Of a DNA stretch of 64,000 nucleotides, positions 29,817-38,141 are shown one piece after another. The translations under genes and the position numbers were made by a program. The first letter of the stretch is position 1. Each line of letters opens with the position of its first letter. The notes under the pieces were generated by a model, which was given only the letters and a program-made list of their open reading frames with translations, was not told the DNA's origin and made no database searches. The DNA is from JBEHWX01 sp048498995 (GTDB lineage Bacteria; Bacteroidota; Ignavibacteria; OLB7): contig JBEHWX010000015.1 in NCBI GenBank assembly GCA_048498995.1, positions 1 to 64,000 on the forward strand. Direction: 5' to 3'.

Positions 29817-29934
29817 CGCCATCTCCGCCCACGCCGATCGCGCCGGAAAGCGCGAAGTGCAGACGTACTCCCCCCGTCTGTCTGCTTCAGATCATCGCTA
29901 CCTCTCCCGCCGTTCCCATTCAGCAGGTACCGCA

Positions 29935-31140
29935 ATGACCGAGGTTGCCGACGATTACGCGCCCGAGCTCCTGATCGCACGCATCATGAAGCGGATCCGA
30001 CGCCCCCACTTCCATCATCCAGTCGAGCCGGACTGGAATCCGCGGGTGCCGGTCATGTATTACGAGGAAACCTGCGTCGCCGGCATCCCCTTCGACGTGC
30101 CGATGGTGATTCTCCGCACCGCTCCCTGCCGGTGGTTCGTCGCCGGAGGATGCGTCATGTGCAACTACGAGCTCGTCGAGGCGCGCCATCAGGAGATCAC
30201 CGCCGATGACATCCTGGCGCAGGTCGACCACGCCATCGAGCGCCTTGCGCCGCTGAACCGCTACGACTATCTGTTCATCACCTCCGGCGGCTCGTTCCTC
30301 GACGACGCCGAGGTTCCCTCCGACGTTCGCCTGGAAATTCTCCGGCGCCTGCGCGCCGCGGGCCTCCGCCGCGTCTCGTTCGAGAGCGAGGCCAAATACT
30401 GTCTGCGGCGCGACCGGCTGGAAGCGATCGCCCAGATATTCCCCGGCTCGGCGTCGGTCGGCATCGGCTACGAATCATCGGATCCGTTCATCCGGAACGT
30501 CGTGATCAACAAGGGGCTCGCGCAGGGAACGTTCAATCGCGCCGTGGCCAATCTCGCCGAAGCCGGCATTGGATTCTATACCTATGTGCTCCTCGGCAAG
30601 CCGTTTCTCACCCCGGCCGAGGATGAGGAAGATTGCATCGCCACCATCGTCGCCGCGCAGCGCGCCGGCGCGTTCATGACCGTCATCGAGGCCGTCAATA
30701 TCCAGCCGTACACGCTCACCGAATGGCTCTGGCGGCACGGACGATATCAGCCACCATCGCTCTGGAGCGCGGTCGACATTCTGCGAAAGCTTCCGCGCGC
30801 CTACCGGCAACGGACATCGGTCAAGGGATTCGAATCCGACGAGGGAGTGCCGGCGCCGTTCGCGCTGCCGTCGACCTGCCCCGAGTGCACGCCACGCCTC
30901 GTGGAGATGCTCAACGCATGGAACCGCGCGCGCGATCACGATCTGATCGAGCGGGCCCGGCGGGAGTGCGCATGCCACCTAGAATACGAGAGGGCCCGCG
31001 CCATTCCGGCGCCGGATCCGATCCCGCGGCGGGTGATCGCCGAGCTCCGGGCCATCGACCGCGAGCTCGACGACCTTCCACACGAACCAGTTTCCATCAC
31101 GCTCGACCATCCCATTCACGGATTACAGGAGCTGCCATGA
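29935..31140 (+). CDS. Radical SAM protein, RaSEA/Elp3-like
   Basis: The 401-residue protein has the cluster motif Cys65-x7-Cys73-x2-Cys76 in PCRWFVAGGCVMCNYE. It is preceded by VPMVILRTA and followed by LFITSGGSFLDDAEVP (the GGE-type region) and VGIGYESSDPFIRNVVINKG. The spacing and the GGCVMCNY wording resemble the archaeosine-biosynthesis radical SAM family RaSEA (TIGR01210) and Elp3-type cores. The C-terminus has a second Cys-rich area (STCPECTP and RECACHLEYERA). In archaea RaSEA acts on a lysine-modified tRNA base; here, with no queuosine or archaeosine genes, the substrate is unknown. The stop overlaps the next gene's start (ATGA). ATG at 29935 is the first Met of the conserved part. 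Confidence 0.8.
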   Translation: MTEVADDYAPELLIARIMKRIRRPHFHHPVEPDWNPRVPVMYYEETCVAGIPFDVPMVILRTAPCRWFVAGGCVMCNYELVEARHQEITADDILAQVDHAIERLAPLNRYDYLFITSGGSFLDDAEVPSDVRLEILRRLRAAGLRRVSFESEAKYCLRRDRLEAIAQIFPGSASVGIGYESSDPFIRNVVINKGLAQGTFNRAVANLAEAGIGFYTYVLLGKPFLTPAEDEEDCIATIVAAQRAGAFMTVIEAVNIQPYTLTEWLWRHGRYQPPSLWSAVDILRKLPRAYRQRTSVKGFESDEGVPAPFALPSTCPECTPRLVEMLNAWNRARDHDLIERARRECACHLEYERARAIPAPDPIPRRVIAELRAIDRELDDLPHEPVSITLDHPIHGLQELP

Positions 31141-31475
31141 AGTACCTCGTTCTCAAGCGCTACAAAACGGTTCCTCCGGAGCTGAACGCCCAACAGATGC
31201 TGGAGATCCAGCTCGAAGAGATGCGCTACCTGGCGCGGCTGCGCGATGAAGGGCGCATCGCGAAAGTCTGGCGCGTGCCGGGTGGCCCCGGCGAAAGCGT
31301 CTGGCTGCTGAACGACGCGACGCACGAGGATATCGACACCATGATCAATCAGATGCCCGATTATCCCTACTTCATTTTCGACATCAGGATCATCCCGCTC
31401 AGCTCGCTCAGCGTCGTGGAATCCACCGTCAGAAAAATGCTGGAAGATCAGCGCTCGGTGGCGGCAACGAACTGA
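31137..31475 (+). CDS. Muconolactone-isomerase-like small protein 1
   Basis: The 112-residue protein begins MKYLVLKRYKTVPPELNAQQM and has the beta-alpha-beta pattern of a ferredoxin-like dimeric barrel. Helix EIQLEEMRYLARLRDEGRI is followed by strands VWRVPGGPGESVWLLN and a FDIRIIPLSSL strand. This resembles muconolactone delta-isomerase-like proteins. It is coupled to the radical SAM gene by an ATGA overlap. The second small protein downstream is a paralogue (shared MKYLxLK start, EEM helix and FxIxLxPLSxL end), so the pair may form a heterodimer. Catalytic function is unproven. Confidence 0.75.
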   Translation: MKYLVLKRYKTVPPELNAQQMLEIQLEEMRYLARLRDEGRIAKVWRVPGGPGESVWLLNDATHEDIDTMINQMPDYPYFIFDIRIIPLSSLSVVESTVRKMLEDQRSVAATN

Positions 31476-31528
31476 GGCGCGACCGGTCGCACTTCTCAAT
31501 TCCACTTACACTCACATCGAGGTGTACG

Positions 31529-31864
31529 ATGAAGTATCTCATGCTCAAGGAAGACGGCGCCACTCCCTCGCTGACGCCGTCGGAGATGATGGAGACGCTG
31601 CTCGAGGAAATGGATGTCCTCAAGGAGCAGATTCGCAACGGTCAGATCGATGAGATCTACAAGATGGTCGGCCGTCCCGGCGGGGCGATGATCGTCAACG
31701 CCGATTCGCATGAAGGGTTGTTCCGCCGGATGACCCAGCTGCCGGAATACGGCCTCTCGATGTTCGAGATCGAGCTGTTCCCGCTGTCGGACCTCGACGA
31801 GGCGATCCGGGACGTGGAGCTGGCCTCCGCGCGCTTGAACGAATCACTTCAGCCAGCATCATAA
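31529..31864 (+). CDS. Muconolactone-isomerase-like small protein 2
   Basis: The 111-residue protein is a paralogue of the preceding one: MKYLMLKEDGATPSLTPSEM, an EEMDVLKEQIRNGQIDEIYKM helix, GRPGGAMIVNADS, and FEIELFPLSDLDEAI at the end. The fold is again expected to be a dimeric ferredoxin-like barrel, as in muconolactone isomerase. A GAGGTG sequence 4-5 nt upstream of the ATG is a usable ribosome-binding site. It is 53 bp from gene 1 and 11 bp from the SnoaL-like gene, consistent with one transcript. Confidence 0.75.
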   Translation: MKYLMLKEDGATPSLTPSEMMETLLEEMDVLKEQIRNGQIDEIYKMVGRPGGAMIVNADSHEGLFRRMTQLPEYGLSMFEIELFPLSDLDEAIRDVELASARLNESLQPAS

Positions 31865-31875
31865 GGAGAAGAGCA

Positions 31876-32322
31876 ATGCCATCTCAGGACGAGATCGCCA
31901 CGATGCTGAACAGGACCTATCCTCCGAATCTTCAGGATGGGGACGATCATCAGCAGATCGCGCGGAACCTGGGCGCTCAGTATGACTCGAACGCCACGAT
32001 GATTCACCCGGATCAGAATCGCACCACGCAGGGACGAGACAATATCGTCTCCGACTTCGCGGCATGCTTCGACGCCATTCCGGATCTCGCGATGACGCAC
32101 GCGGATTTCATCTTCAACGAGGATGGAACCGTCGATACCAGCTGGGTCATCACCGGGACTCACCTCGGTGAGTATCAGGGGACGCCGCCGAGCGGCCAGC
32201 GGATCCGGATCACCGGAAACGAGAAATTCTACCTGAACTCGGACCAGTCGAGCATCCGCCGCCACGAGCTCTGGACATCGCTCGATTCCCAGGGCTGGAG
32301 CGGCGTGATCGTCGACGGCTGA
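31876..32322 (+). CDS. SnoaL-like (NTF2-fold) protein
   Basis: The 148-residue protein has the cone-shaped NTF2/SnoaL pattern: an N-terminal helix, YDSNATMIHPDQNRTTQGRDNIVSDFAACFDAIPDLAM, DFIFNEDGTVDTSWVITGTHLGEYQG, and SGQRIRITGNEKFYLNSDQSSI. Members include polyketide ester cyclases, isomerases and dehydratases acting on small hydrophobic substrates. An AAGGAG ribosome-binding site lies 7 nt upstream of the start. Catalytic residues cannot be assigned by eye. Its place in the operon suggests a tailoring step. Confidence 0.75.
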   Translation: MPSQDEIATMLNRTYPPNLQDGDDHQQIARNLGAQYDSNATMIHPDQNRTTQGRDNIVSDFAACFDAIPDLAMTHADFIFNEDGTVDTSWVITGTHLGEYQGTPPSGQRIRITGNEKFYLNSDQSSIRRHELWTSLDSQGWSGVIVDG

Positions 32323-32508
32323 TCATCGACGTGACGCGCGGCCGCCAGGAGTCGCGAATATCCGGCCAGAGACGAGCCTCGCGTGGTGGCCCGTCGGCGG
32401 GAAGCGCATCGCCGAACAACTATCGGATCGTATCTTCCCGGCCGGTCGAACGGACCTTCGACCCGGCCGGCCGGCCGGGAGGAATACTACATCTGCTGGT
32501 TGACCATC

Positions 32509-33384
32509 ATGTGGGAACAGGATTTCACCCGCGCGCTGCGCGCCGGACATCTCGACACGGCGATCGACTCGCTCGACCGCCATACCGCGACGGAGCACGC
32601 CGGAACGCCTCCATCGGCCGTCAAGCGCAAGGCGCTGGCGCTCATCAGGGAGATGCTTCCGCGCGACACGTTCGCGACATGGGTTCCGAAGCTGCTGGCC
32701 TCCCCCTCGGCCACCGCGCGGGAGCTTGCCGCCGGCATGCTCGAGGTCGTCGCGGCCGAGGACGCCCGATCGATCCTTCCGGCGATGATCGGCATCGCCG
32801 ATGACGACAACTGGGAGGTTCGCGAGACCGCGGCCGTGCTCTTCGCGCGTGTGCTGCTGGCCTCGTTCGACGCGAACCTGCCGCTGTTCCGGGAGCTGGC
32901 GCGGCATCCGTCGGTCAACGTGCGGCGCGCCGTCGTGGTCGGGGCCAAATACGTGGCGAAGGAGCGGAAGGCGAGCCACGCCGAGGCGCTCTTCTCGCTG
33001 ATCGAGCCGCTGATGTCCGATCCGAACGAGTATATCCGGAAGAATCTCGGACCGTTCGCCATCGGCGATGGACTGCTCAGGTGCTTTCCGGCAATGGCGG
33101 TCGAGCGGTTGCAAACATGGTCCCGCTCGGACGACGAAGTGGTGCGGTGGAACGTGGCGATGGCGTTCTCGACCGCCGAGGCGAGGAAGCATCTCGACGT
33201 CGGCCTGCCGATTCTCGAGGAACTGGCCGGTGACGGCAGGCGCCTTGTGTGGCGCGCGGCGGCGGCGGCGTTGAAGAACCATGCGCGCAAGCTCCCCGAG
33301 CTGGTGCGCCCGACACTCGAGAGGATGATGAGCGATCCGGCGCGACGGGCCGCGGCGGAAGTCGTCGAGAAGTACCTCGAGTGA
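32509..33384 (+). CDS. HEAT-repeat protein
   Basis: The 291-residue protein is all-helical, with repeated 30-40-residue units such as SATARELAAGMLEVVAAED, DNWEVRETAAVLFARVLLASF, SVNVRRAVVVGAKYVAKE, EVVRWNVAMAFSTAEARK and RLVWRAAAAALKNHARKL. It resembles HEAT-repeat or AlkD-like DNA glycosylase folds. In AlkD-type proteins Trp and Asp residues near helix ends read the base; the DNWEVRET stretch is suggestive but not diagnostic. A scaffold role is equally possible. ATG at 32509 starts the conserved part, since the frame upstream is non-conserved and GC-rich. It lies 186 bp downstream of the SnoaL gene. Confidence 0.7.
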   Translation: MWEQDFTRALRAGHLDTAIDSLDRHTATEHAGTPPSAVKRKALALIREMLPRDTFATWVPKLLASPSATARELAAGMLEVVAAEDARSILPAMIGIADDDNWEVRETAAVLFARVLLASFDANLPLFRELARHPSVNVRRAVVVGAKYVAKERKASHAEALFSLIEPLMSDPNEYIRKNLGPFAIGDGLLRCFPAMAVERLQTWSRSDDEVVRWNVAMAFSTAEARKHLDVGLPILEELAGDGRRLVWRAAAAALKNHARKLPELVRPTLERMMSDPARRAAAEVVEKYLE

Positions 33385-33466
33385 TTCCGGAGCAGGTATC
33401 CCGCCGGATCGGCCGCGCGGCTCGTCGGGGATCACATCGCGGAGAGATCGACAATCGGCGCAGGAT

Positions 33467-33898
33467 ATGACCTATCACGGCATCAATCACGTCGGGCTGG
33501 TGGTGACCGACCTTTCCCGGTCGCAGGAGTTTTTCATCGGAGCCCTCGGACTCCGCCAGCATCCGAGACGAGCGACCTGGTTCATCGCCGGACGCTGCAC
33601 GCTCCACCTGATCGAGATCCCGGAGGCGGGCGAGGACCGATCCCTCTACCGTTTGGTGCAGCACGTGGCGCTGCAGGTCGATGAGCTGAACGACATGCTC
33701 GGACAGCTCCTCCACGCCGGCCTGGCCCCATTCCAGCTGGACTTCAAGGGGAACGAAATGCCGGTCGACGACCCGGCATCGCCGCTGGAGTTCGGCGTCG
33801 GGACGCTCTTCGTCCGCGATCCCGACGGCAACCTGATCGAGCTGATTCAGCTCGGTCGGGGAATCTTCACGGATGAACCTGATCCGTTCGCGGGGTAA
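33467..33898 (+). CDS. VOC-family (glyoxalase/dioxygenase-like) protein
   Basis: The 143-residue protein is a single VOC module. The likely metal ligands are His8 in INHVGLVV, His in VQHVALQV, and Glu in PDGNLIELIQ. The start MTYHGINHVGLVVTDLSRSQEFFIGALGLR is characteristic. Glyoxalases, fosfomycin-type thioltransferases, extradiol dioxygenases and epimerases share this fold, so the reaction cannot be fixed. It lies 47 bp before an SDR gene in the same direction. Confidence 0.8.
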   Translation: MTYHGINHVGLVVTDLSRSQEFFIGALGLRQHPRRATWFIAGRCTLHLIEIPEAGEDRSLYRLVQHVALQVDELNDMLGQLLHAGLAPFQLDFKGNEMPVDDPASPLEFGVGTLFVRDPDGNLIELIQLGRGIFTDEPDPFAG

Positions 33899-33945
33899 GG
33901 CTCTCGCGCGTCGGAACGGAGCAACCGTGTCCAACCGGAGCAACG

Positions 33946-34740
33946 ATGAATCTGGGAATCACCGGCCGCGCGGCGCTGGTCACCGGCGCCGGAAGCGGCA
34001 TCGGCAGGGCCGTGGCGCTCGCCCTGGCGCGCGAAGGAGCGCTCGTGATGCTCTGCGGGCGCAATCGGGAGCGGCTGGAGAGCACGGCGGCGGAGATCGC
34101 GCTCGCCGATGGCCGCTCCGGCATCGTCGTCGCCGACCTCACCTCGGAGGCCGGCTGCGCCGCGGCCGTGCGGGCAACCGTGGAGGAATTCGGCTCGATC
34201 GAGATGGTGGTCAACGCCGCCGGCGATCCCACCGCGTGCGGCACCCTCGATGTTCCGAGCGAGACATGGCGGAGGATCTTCGACAGCCTCTTCTTCAGCG
34301 CCGTGTTCCTCTGCCAGGCGGCGATAGCCCGGATGCGGAGCGGCGGCTGGGGACGCATCGTCAACATCGCCTCGAGCGCCGTGAAATCGCCGAGCGGCTC
34401 CGGTCCGTACGACGCGGCGAAGGCGGCGCTGGTCGCCTTCACGAAGGATCTCGCCACGGAAGTCACCGCGGAGGGGATCCTGGTCAACGCCGTCTCCCCC
34501 GGCTCCACGCTGACGCCGCTCTGGACCGGCCAGGGGCGCATCGGCGATCAGCTCGCGGCGGAATTCGGCATCGATCGCGCCGCGCTTCTCGACGGCATCG
34601 CCGAGCGCATCCCGCTGAAGCGGATGGCCGAGCCGTCCGAGATCGCCGACGTCATCCTCTTTCTCCTGTCGGAGAAGGCCAGCTACGTGTCGGGAACGAC
34701 CGTCTACGTCGACGGTGGAGCGGTCACCACGCCGTTCTGA
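33946..34740 (+). CDS. Short-chain dehydrogenase/reductase
   Basis: The 264-residue classical SDR has TGAGSGIG near residues 13-20, VVNAAGD, the Ser in NIASSAVKS, and the YDAAK catalytic pair. The C-terminal SEKASYVSGTTVYVDGGAVTTPF is typical of FabG-like oxidoreductases. Its sequence fits an NAD(P)-dependent reductase or dehydrogenase of a keto or hydroxyl group. GGAG lies 5-8 nt before the start. It stands in the radical SAM cluster, so a tailoring oxidation or reduction is inferred. Confidence 0.88.
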   Translation: MNLGITGRAALVTGAGSGIGRAVALALAREGALVMLCGRNRERLESTAAEIALADGRSGIVVADLTSEAGCAAAVRATVEEFGSIEMVVNAAGDPTACGTLDVPSETWRRIFDSLFFSAVFLCQAAIARMRSGGWGRIVNIASSAVKSPSGSGPYDAAKAALVAFTKDLATEVTAEGILVNAVSPGSTLTPLWTGQGRIGDQLAAEFGIDRAALLDGIAERIPLKRMAEPSEIADVILFLLSEKASYVSGTTVYVDGGAVTTPF

Positions 34741-35012
34741 TCCCGACCTGATTCCCCCGCCATCCCCGGAGGGAAACGGACCGGAGGCTCATCGCCCCGG
34801 CCCACGACGCGCGCGGCGTCCACCGCGCCGAGAGATCGGGATCTCCCCCCCACGCGCATCCACTTCCGAACGCGCCCGAGCCTGGTCCGCGCCGGCGCGC
34901 CGGCCATCGACATCATCGAACAACAACGCACAGGTTCCCCGTATGCCGCTGTGGCCAAGTCCGCATTTGCCGCTGGTTCCGCGCGCAGCGGGATCACTCA
35001 ACGACACCAGCC
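34741..35012. other. Intergenic gap within the cluster
   Basis: The 272-bp gap is the longest in the cluster. It contains several short GC-rich palindromes, for example around 34890-34905, but no supportable gene. It may carry a second promoter for the last three genes. Confidence 0.4.
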
Positions 35013-35438
35013 ATGTCCAGCACCAGTCACTCACCGCGGGGACCGATCTACGAGGTGGTCTCCGGGCAGATCCTGCTGTCGCGACGTCAGGATTTCTTCC
35101 GCCTCCACAAGGGGACGCTGCTCCCGATCATGCGGGAGATAGGCATCCGCCCGATCGTGCTGCTGTTCACCGAGGTCGGGCGATACGGACGATTTCTGGA
35201 TATCTACGAATACGAGGATTTCGCCGACTACCAGGAGAAGACCGATCGACTTCTGGCGCATGAGCGGATGGAATCCTATTACGCCGAGGTCGGCACGTGC
35301 GTCGACGGATCGATCATGGTCGAGCTGATGCGGGATCTTCCCTATGCACCACAATGGAAGGAGCATGAACATGTGGTCCGGACGAATTCACTATCTGACC
35401 GGCGGCACGACACGTCTGCCACGCGTGATATCCTATGA
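35013..35438 (+). CDS. NIPSNAP/EthD-like dimeric barrel protein
   Basis: The 141-residue protein contains a NIPSNAP- or EthD-like ferredoxin-type barrel: IYEVVSGQILLSRRQDFFRLHKGTLLPIMREIG, VLLFTEVGRYGRFLDIYEYEDFADYQEKTDRLL, ESYYAEVGTCVDGSIMVELM. It is the third small dimeric-barrel protein in the cluster. Its last ~23 residues overlap the start of the adenylating-enzyme gene, and there the reading frame is probably not constrained. No active-site residue can be named. Family members bind hydrophobic or aromatic ligands. Confidence 0.7.
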   Translation: MSSTSHSPRGPIYEVVSGQILLSRRQDFFRLHKGTLLPIMREIGIRPIVLLFTEVGRYGRFLDIYEYEDFADYQEKTDRLLAHERMESYYAEVGTCVDGSIMVELMRDLPYAPQWKEHEHVVRTNSLSDRRHDTSATRDIL

Positions 35439-36510
35439 CGCGCGGCGGTGGGCACGCTCGGTCGGCGTTACCCGCGACGTGCTCGCCGCTCACGGCGTGG
35501 ATGCCACGTCGAGAATCGCGATCTGCCACCCGTTCGCGCCGTGGGCCATCGGAATGGTCTTCGCGGAGGCGGCGCTCCAGTGCGGCGCGTCGGTGTATCC
35601 GCTCGGACTCTACGCGGGGCAGCCGAGCTTCCGCCACCTGCTCACGAACATCGCGCCGACGCATCTCTGCGCCACCGCGAGAAACCTCATCACCTGGGCG
35701 GAAGGAGCCGGTCCCATCACGTCCGCCAGCGGGCATGACGGGAACGGCGACCATGCGCTCGAACCGCTCCTCCAGGGGGACGCAAACGGCAACGGACATC
35801 ACCCCACGCGGCGCAGAGTCGCGTTCGTCGCCGGCGAAATGCTTACCGAGGCCAACCGCGTTGCCTGCGCGGAGGCCTGGAGCGCCGATGTGGTGAATGT
35901 CTACGGCATGGCCGAGCTCGATACCGTCGCCGCTGAGCTGCCGGGCGTGGAGGGACTTGTGCTGACCCCGACGCTCGAGGCGGGGATCCTGACGGATGGG
36001 AGCATTGCCGCTCCGACGGTCGGCCTGCGCGGGGGGCTCATGCTGCGGGATCGCGCCGACGGACGCTGGTACCGCACCGGCGATCTGGTGAGCGTCACCG
36101 GGCGCACCTCCCCGGACGCATCATGGCCGTCGAGCTGGATCATCGAGGTCCTCGGACGTCAGGAGGAAACCGTCACTCTCTCCGACGGAACGATGATCGG
36201 CTCCGACCACATCAGGCACATCACCGAGTCCCGGCCGGAGGTGACGCGCGTCCAGCTCGTGGTCCGGCGCACGCTGCGCGGCGACGAGATCGAGATCCGC
36301 TGCGTGCTCACCGACGCATGCGCCGACGCGCCGCTGGAGATCGTTCCGTTGTTTCTGGAAAGCAGCATCGACATCGCCGACAGTCACCGTCACGGCGTGA
36401 TCGTCTCCGTTACCGCCATCGCGACCAGCGAGGCGGAGCTCGTGACCACGCCGCGTGGCAAAATCCCAACATTCGTCGAGGAGGAGCTCCATGTCCATCA
36501 CCTCGCTTGA
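35371..36510 (+). CDS. Short PaaK-like AMP-binding enzyme
   Basis: The 379-residue protein has the adenylation motifs of PaaK-type ligases: YLTGGTTRLPRV (residues 8-19, the P-loop-like motif), NVYGMAELDT and WYRTGDLV. The region after the P-loop (ARSVGVTRDVLAAHGVDATSRIAICHPFAPWAIGM, then GASVYPLGLYAGQ) also follows the PaaK pattern. It lacks the ~90 residues that normally precede the P-loop. The start at 35371 is favoured by AAGGAG 7 nt upstream; 35365 and 35344 are alternatives. It overlaps the NIPSNAP-like gene by 68 bp. It probably activates a carboxylate as the acyl-AMP and possibly the CoA thioester. Confidence 0.75.
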   Translation: MWSGRIHYLTGGTTRLPRVISYDARRWARSVGVTRDVLAAHGVDATSRIAICHPFAPWAIGMVFAEAALQCGASVYPLGLYAGQPSFRHLLTNIAPTHLCATARNLITWAEGAGPITSASGHDGNGDHALEPLLQGDANGNGHHPTRRRVAFVAGEMLTEANRVACAEAWSADVVNVYGMAELDTVAAELPGVEGLVLTPTLEAGILTDGSIAAPTVGLRGGLMLRDRADGRWYRTGDLVSVTGRTSPDASWPSSWIIEVLGRQEETVTLSDGTMIGSDHIRHITESRPEVTRVQLVVRRTLRGDEIEIRCVLTDACADAPLEIVPLFLESSIDIADSHRHGVIVSVTAIATSEAELVTTPRGKIPTFVEEELHVHHLA

Positions 36511-37849
36511 GCAGTTCACGGCGCATCAGCTCTTTCCGGAGCGTGAGAGCACCTACATCCGCTGGTATCCGAAAACGCTGACGCCGACAGACGGCGTGGA
36601 GCCGGCATTCCCGCGCGAGCCGGATCCGGAGGGGATCTACATCCATGTGCCCTTCTGCGACCGTCTCTGTCTGTTTTGTCCGTTCAACAAGCGGCAGACG
36701 CGACCGGACCTTCTGCGAAAATTCCTGCTGGGGCTCCGCGCGGAGATACGATTGTACGCGCAGTTGTGCGGGGTGAGCCGGCCGCTCCGGTTCATCTATT
36801 TCGGCGGGGGGACGCCGTCGGTGCTCACCTCCGGCATCCTCACGAACATCCTCGGCGAGATAGCCTCCTGGTTTCCGCTGGCCGACGATCTGGAGGTGAC
36901 GCTCGAATCGCATCCGACGCACCTGACGCCGTCGTACGTGCATCGCGTGCGTGAGGCGGGAATCACCCGGATCAGCAGCGGCGTTCAAGGGTTCGACGAC
37001 CGGCTTCTGCAGCGTATCGGCGCGCAGCATCACGCGGCCGACTCCCACAGGGCCATCGAGAGCGTCGCCGGCGAGCTCGGCGGCATCGCCATCGACCTCC
37101 TGTTCCGCTGCCCGGGACAGTCGCTTGCCGACTGGCAGCGACAGCTCGAGATCGCGATCGGACTTCCCGGCGTCAGCCACGTCAGCTGCTACAGTCTCGT
37201 GCTCGAGGCCTCCGCCGCGCAGCCGGATCCCCATGTGGACGCCGAGATGACGCTCGCGGCGCATCGGATGCTGGAGGCGGCGGGATTCGCGCACTACGCG
37301 TCGTGCGCAAGCGGAGGGTTCGACTTCGCCCGGCCGGGAATGAAGTGCGCCTACGAGGAGCGGCACTGGGGCGCTCCGCAGTCGGAGTTTCTCGGCCTGG
37401 GTCCCGGCGCGCTCGGCTTCGTCGGTGGCGCGGCAACGGTCAACGGCCTCTCGGTCGATCGCTACGAGCAGCGGCTCGCACGCGGGAGATTTCCGCTGGT
37501 CTCCGTTACCGGCATGTCGGTCGAGGAGGAGATGCGTCGCTACTTCGTGCTCGGCGTCAAGACGCTGCGGGTGCCGTTCGCGCCGTTTCGCGCGCGCTAC
37601 GGCGTGGAGCCGCGGACGCTCTTCGCGCCGGAGATCGAGCGACTGGCCGCCTGGGGCTTCGCCGACGTCCATGACGACGAGCTGGTACTCACCGAGCTCG
37701 GCAGGCTCTTCGTCGACTCGGTGAGCGAAGTGTTCTTCAGCCGCGAGGAGCGGAATGTGCCGCATCCCGAGGAGCCGGAGATACGCGCCATCGAGTCAGG
37801 CATCGGACGCGGGATGGAGATAGCCTCCCCGGTAGGCATCGACCTGTGA
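36491..37849 (+). CDS. HemW-like radical SAM protein
   Basis: The 452-residue protein has the HemW/HemN-type cluster motif Cys56-x3-Cys60-x2-Cys63 in PFCDRLCLFCPF. YFGGGTPSVL, the TLESHPTHLT region, RISSGVQGFDD and a GIAIDLLFRCPGQSLADWQ segment typical of this family follow. The C-terminal winged-helix-like part ends near RLFVDSVSEVF. HemW chaperones heme; HemN-like relatives in biosynthetic clusters do cyclopropanation or methylation. It overlaps the AMP-binding gene by 20 bp, with GAGGAG 4 nt before the ATG. It is the last gene of the cluster and is unlikely to be the organism's housekeeping hemW, given the company it keeps. Confidence 0.82.
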   Translation: MSITSLEQFTAHQLFPERESTYIRWYPKTLTPTDGVEPAFPREPDPEGIYIHVPFCDRLCLFCPFNKRQTRPDLLRKFLLGLRAEIRLYAQLCGVSRPLRFIYFGGGTPSVLTSGILTNILGEIASWFPLADDLEVTLESHPTHLTPSYVHRVREAGITRISSGVQGFDDRLLQRIGAQHHAADSHRAIESVAGELGGIAIDLLFRCPGQSLADWQRQLEIAIGLPGVSHVSCYSLVLEASAAQPDPHVDAEMTLAAHRMLEAAGFAHYASCASGGFDFARPGMKCAYEERHWGAPQSEFLGLGPGALGFVGGAATVNGLSVDRYEQRLARGRFPLVSVTGMSVEEEMRRYFVLGVKTLRVPFAPFRARYGVEPRTLFAPEIERLAAWGFADVHDDELVLTELGRLFVDSVSEVFFSREERNVPHPEEPEIRAIESGIGRGMEIASPVGIDL

Positions 37850-37856
37850 CGGCATC

Positions 37857-37892
37857 GGGCCCGGACATCACCGTTGAGCGATGTCCGGGCCC
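37857..37892 (+). terminator. Hairpin at the end of the radical SAM cluster
   Basis: A perfect 13-bp stem (37857-37869 with 37880-37892) and a 10-nt loop start 8 bp after the HemW-like stop. No T-tract follows, so it may be a T-poor terminator or an mRNA-stabilising 3' hairpin. Confidence 0.6.
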
Positions 37893-38141
37893 ATCGGCCT
37901 CTGCGTTGCGCTTTCGCGATACGGCCCACACCCTTCACCCCGCCTCTCCTTCCGATCCCCTGGCCCCACCTCCTCGACGCTACCGCGACGAGCACCGTCG
38001 TCCATCCACGGCGGCGCGGATCTCGTGCTCACGCCATCTCGCGCAAGCCTCCTCTGTCCGGAATTCGGATCGTGTCCAGGATCACGACAGCTCGCGTAAT
38101 CACCAATCGACGATTTCAGGAAGATTCGAAGGATTTGATCG
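37893..38141. other. Intergenic stretch before DUF4402 gene 2
   Basis: No gene is visible between the hairpin that ends the radical SAM cluster and the conserved upstream block of the second DUF4402 gene. ORFs here have no features. Confidence 0.5.
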
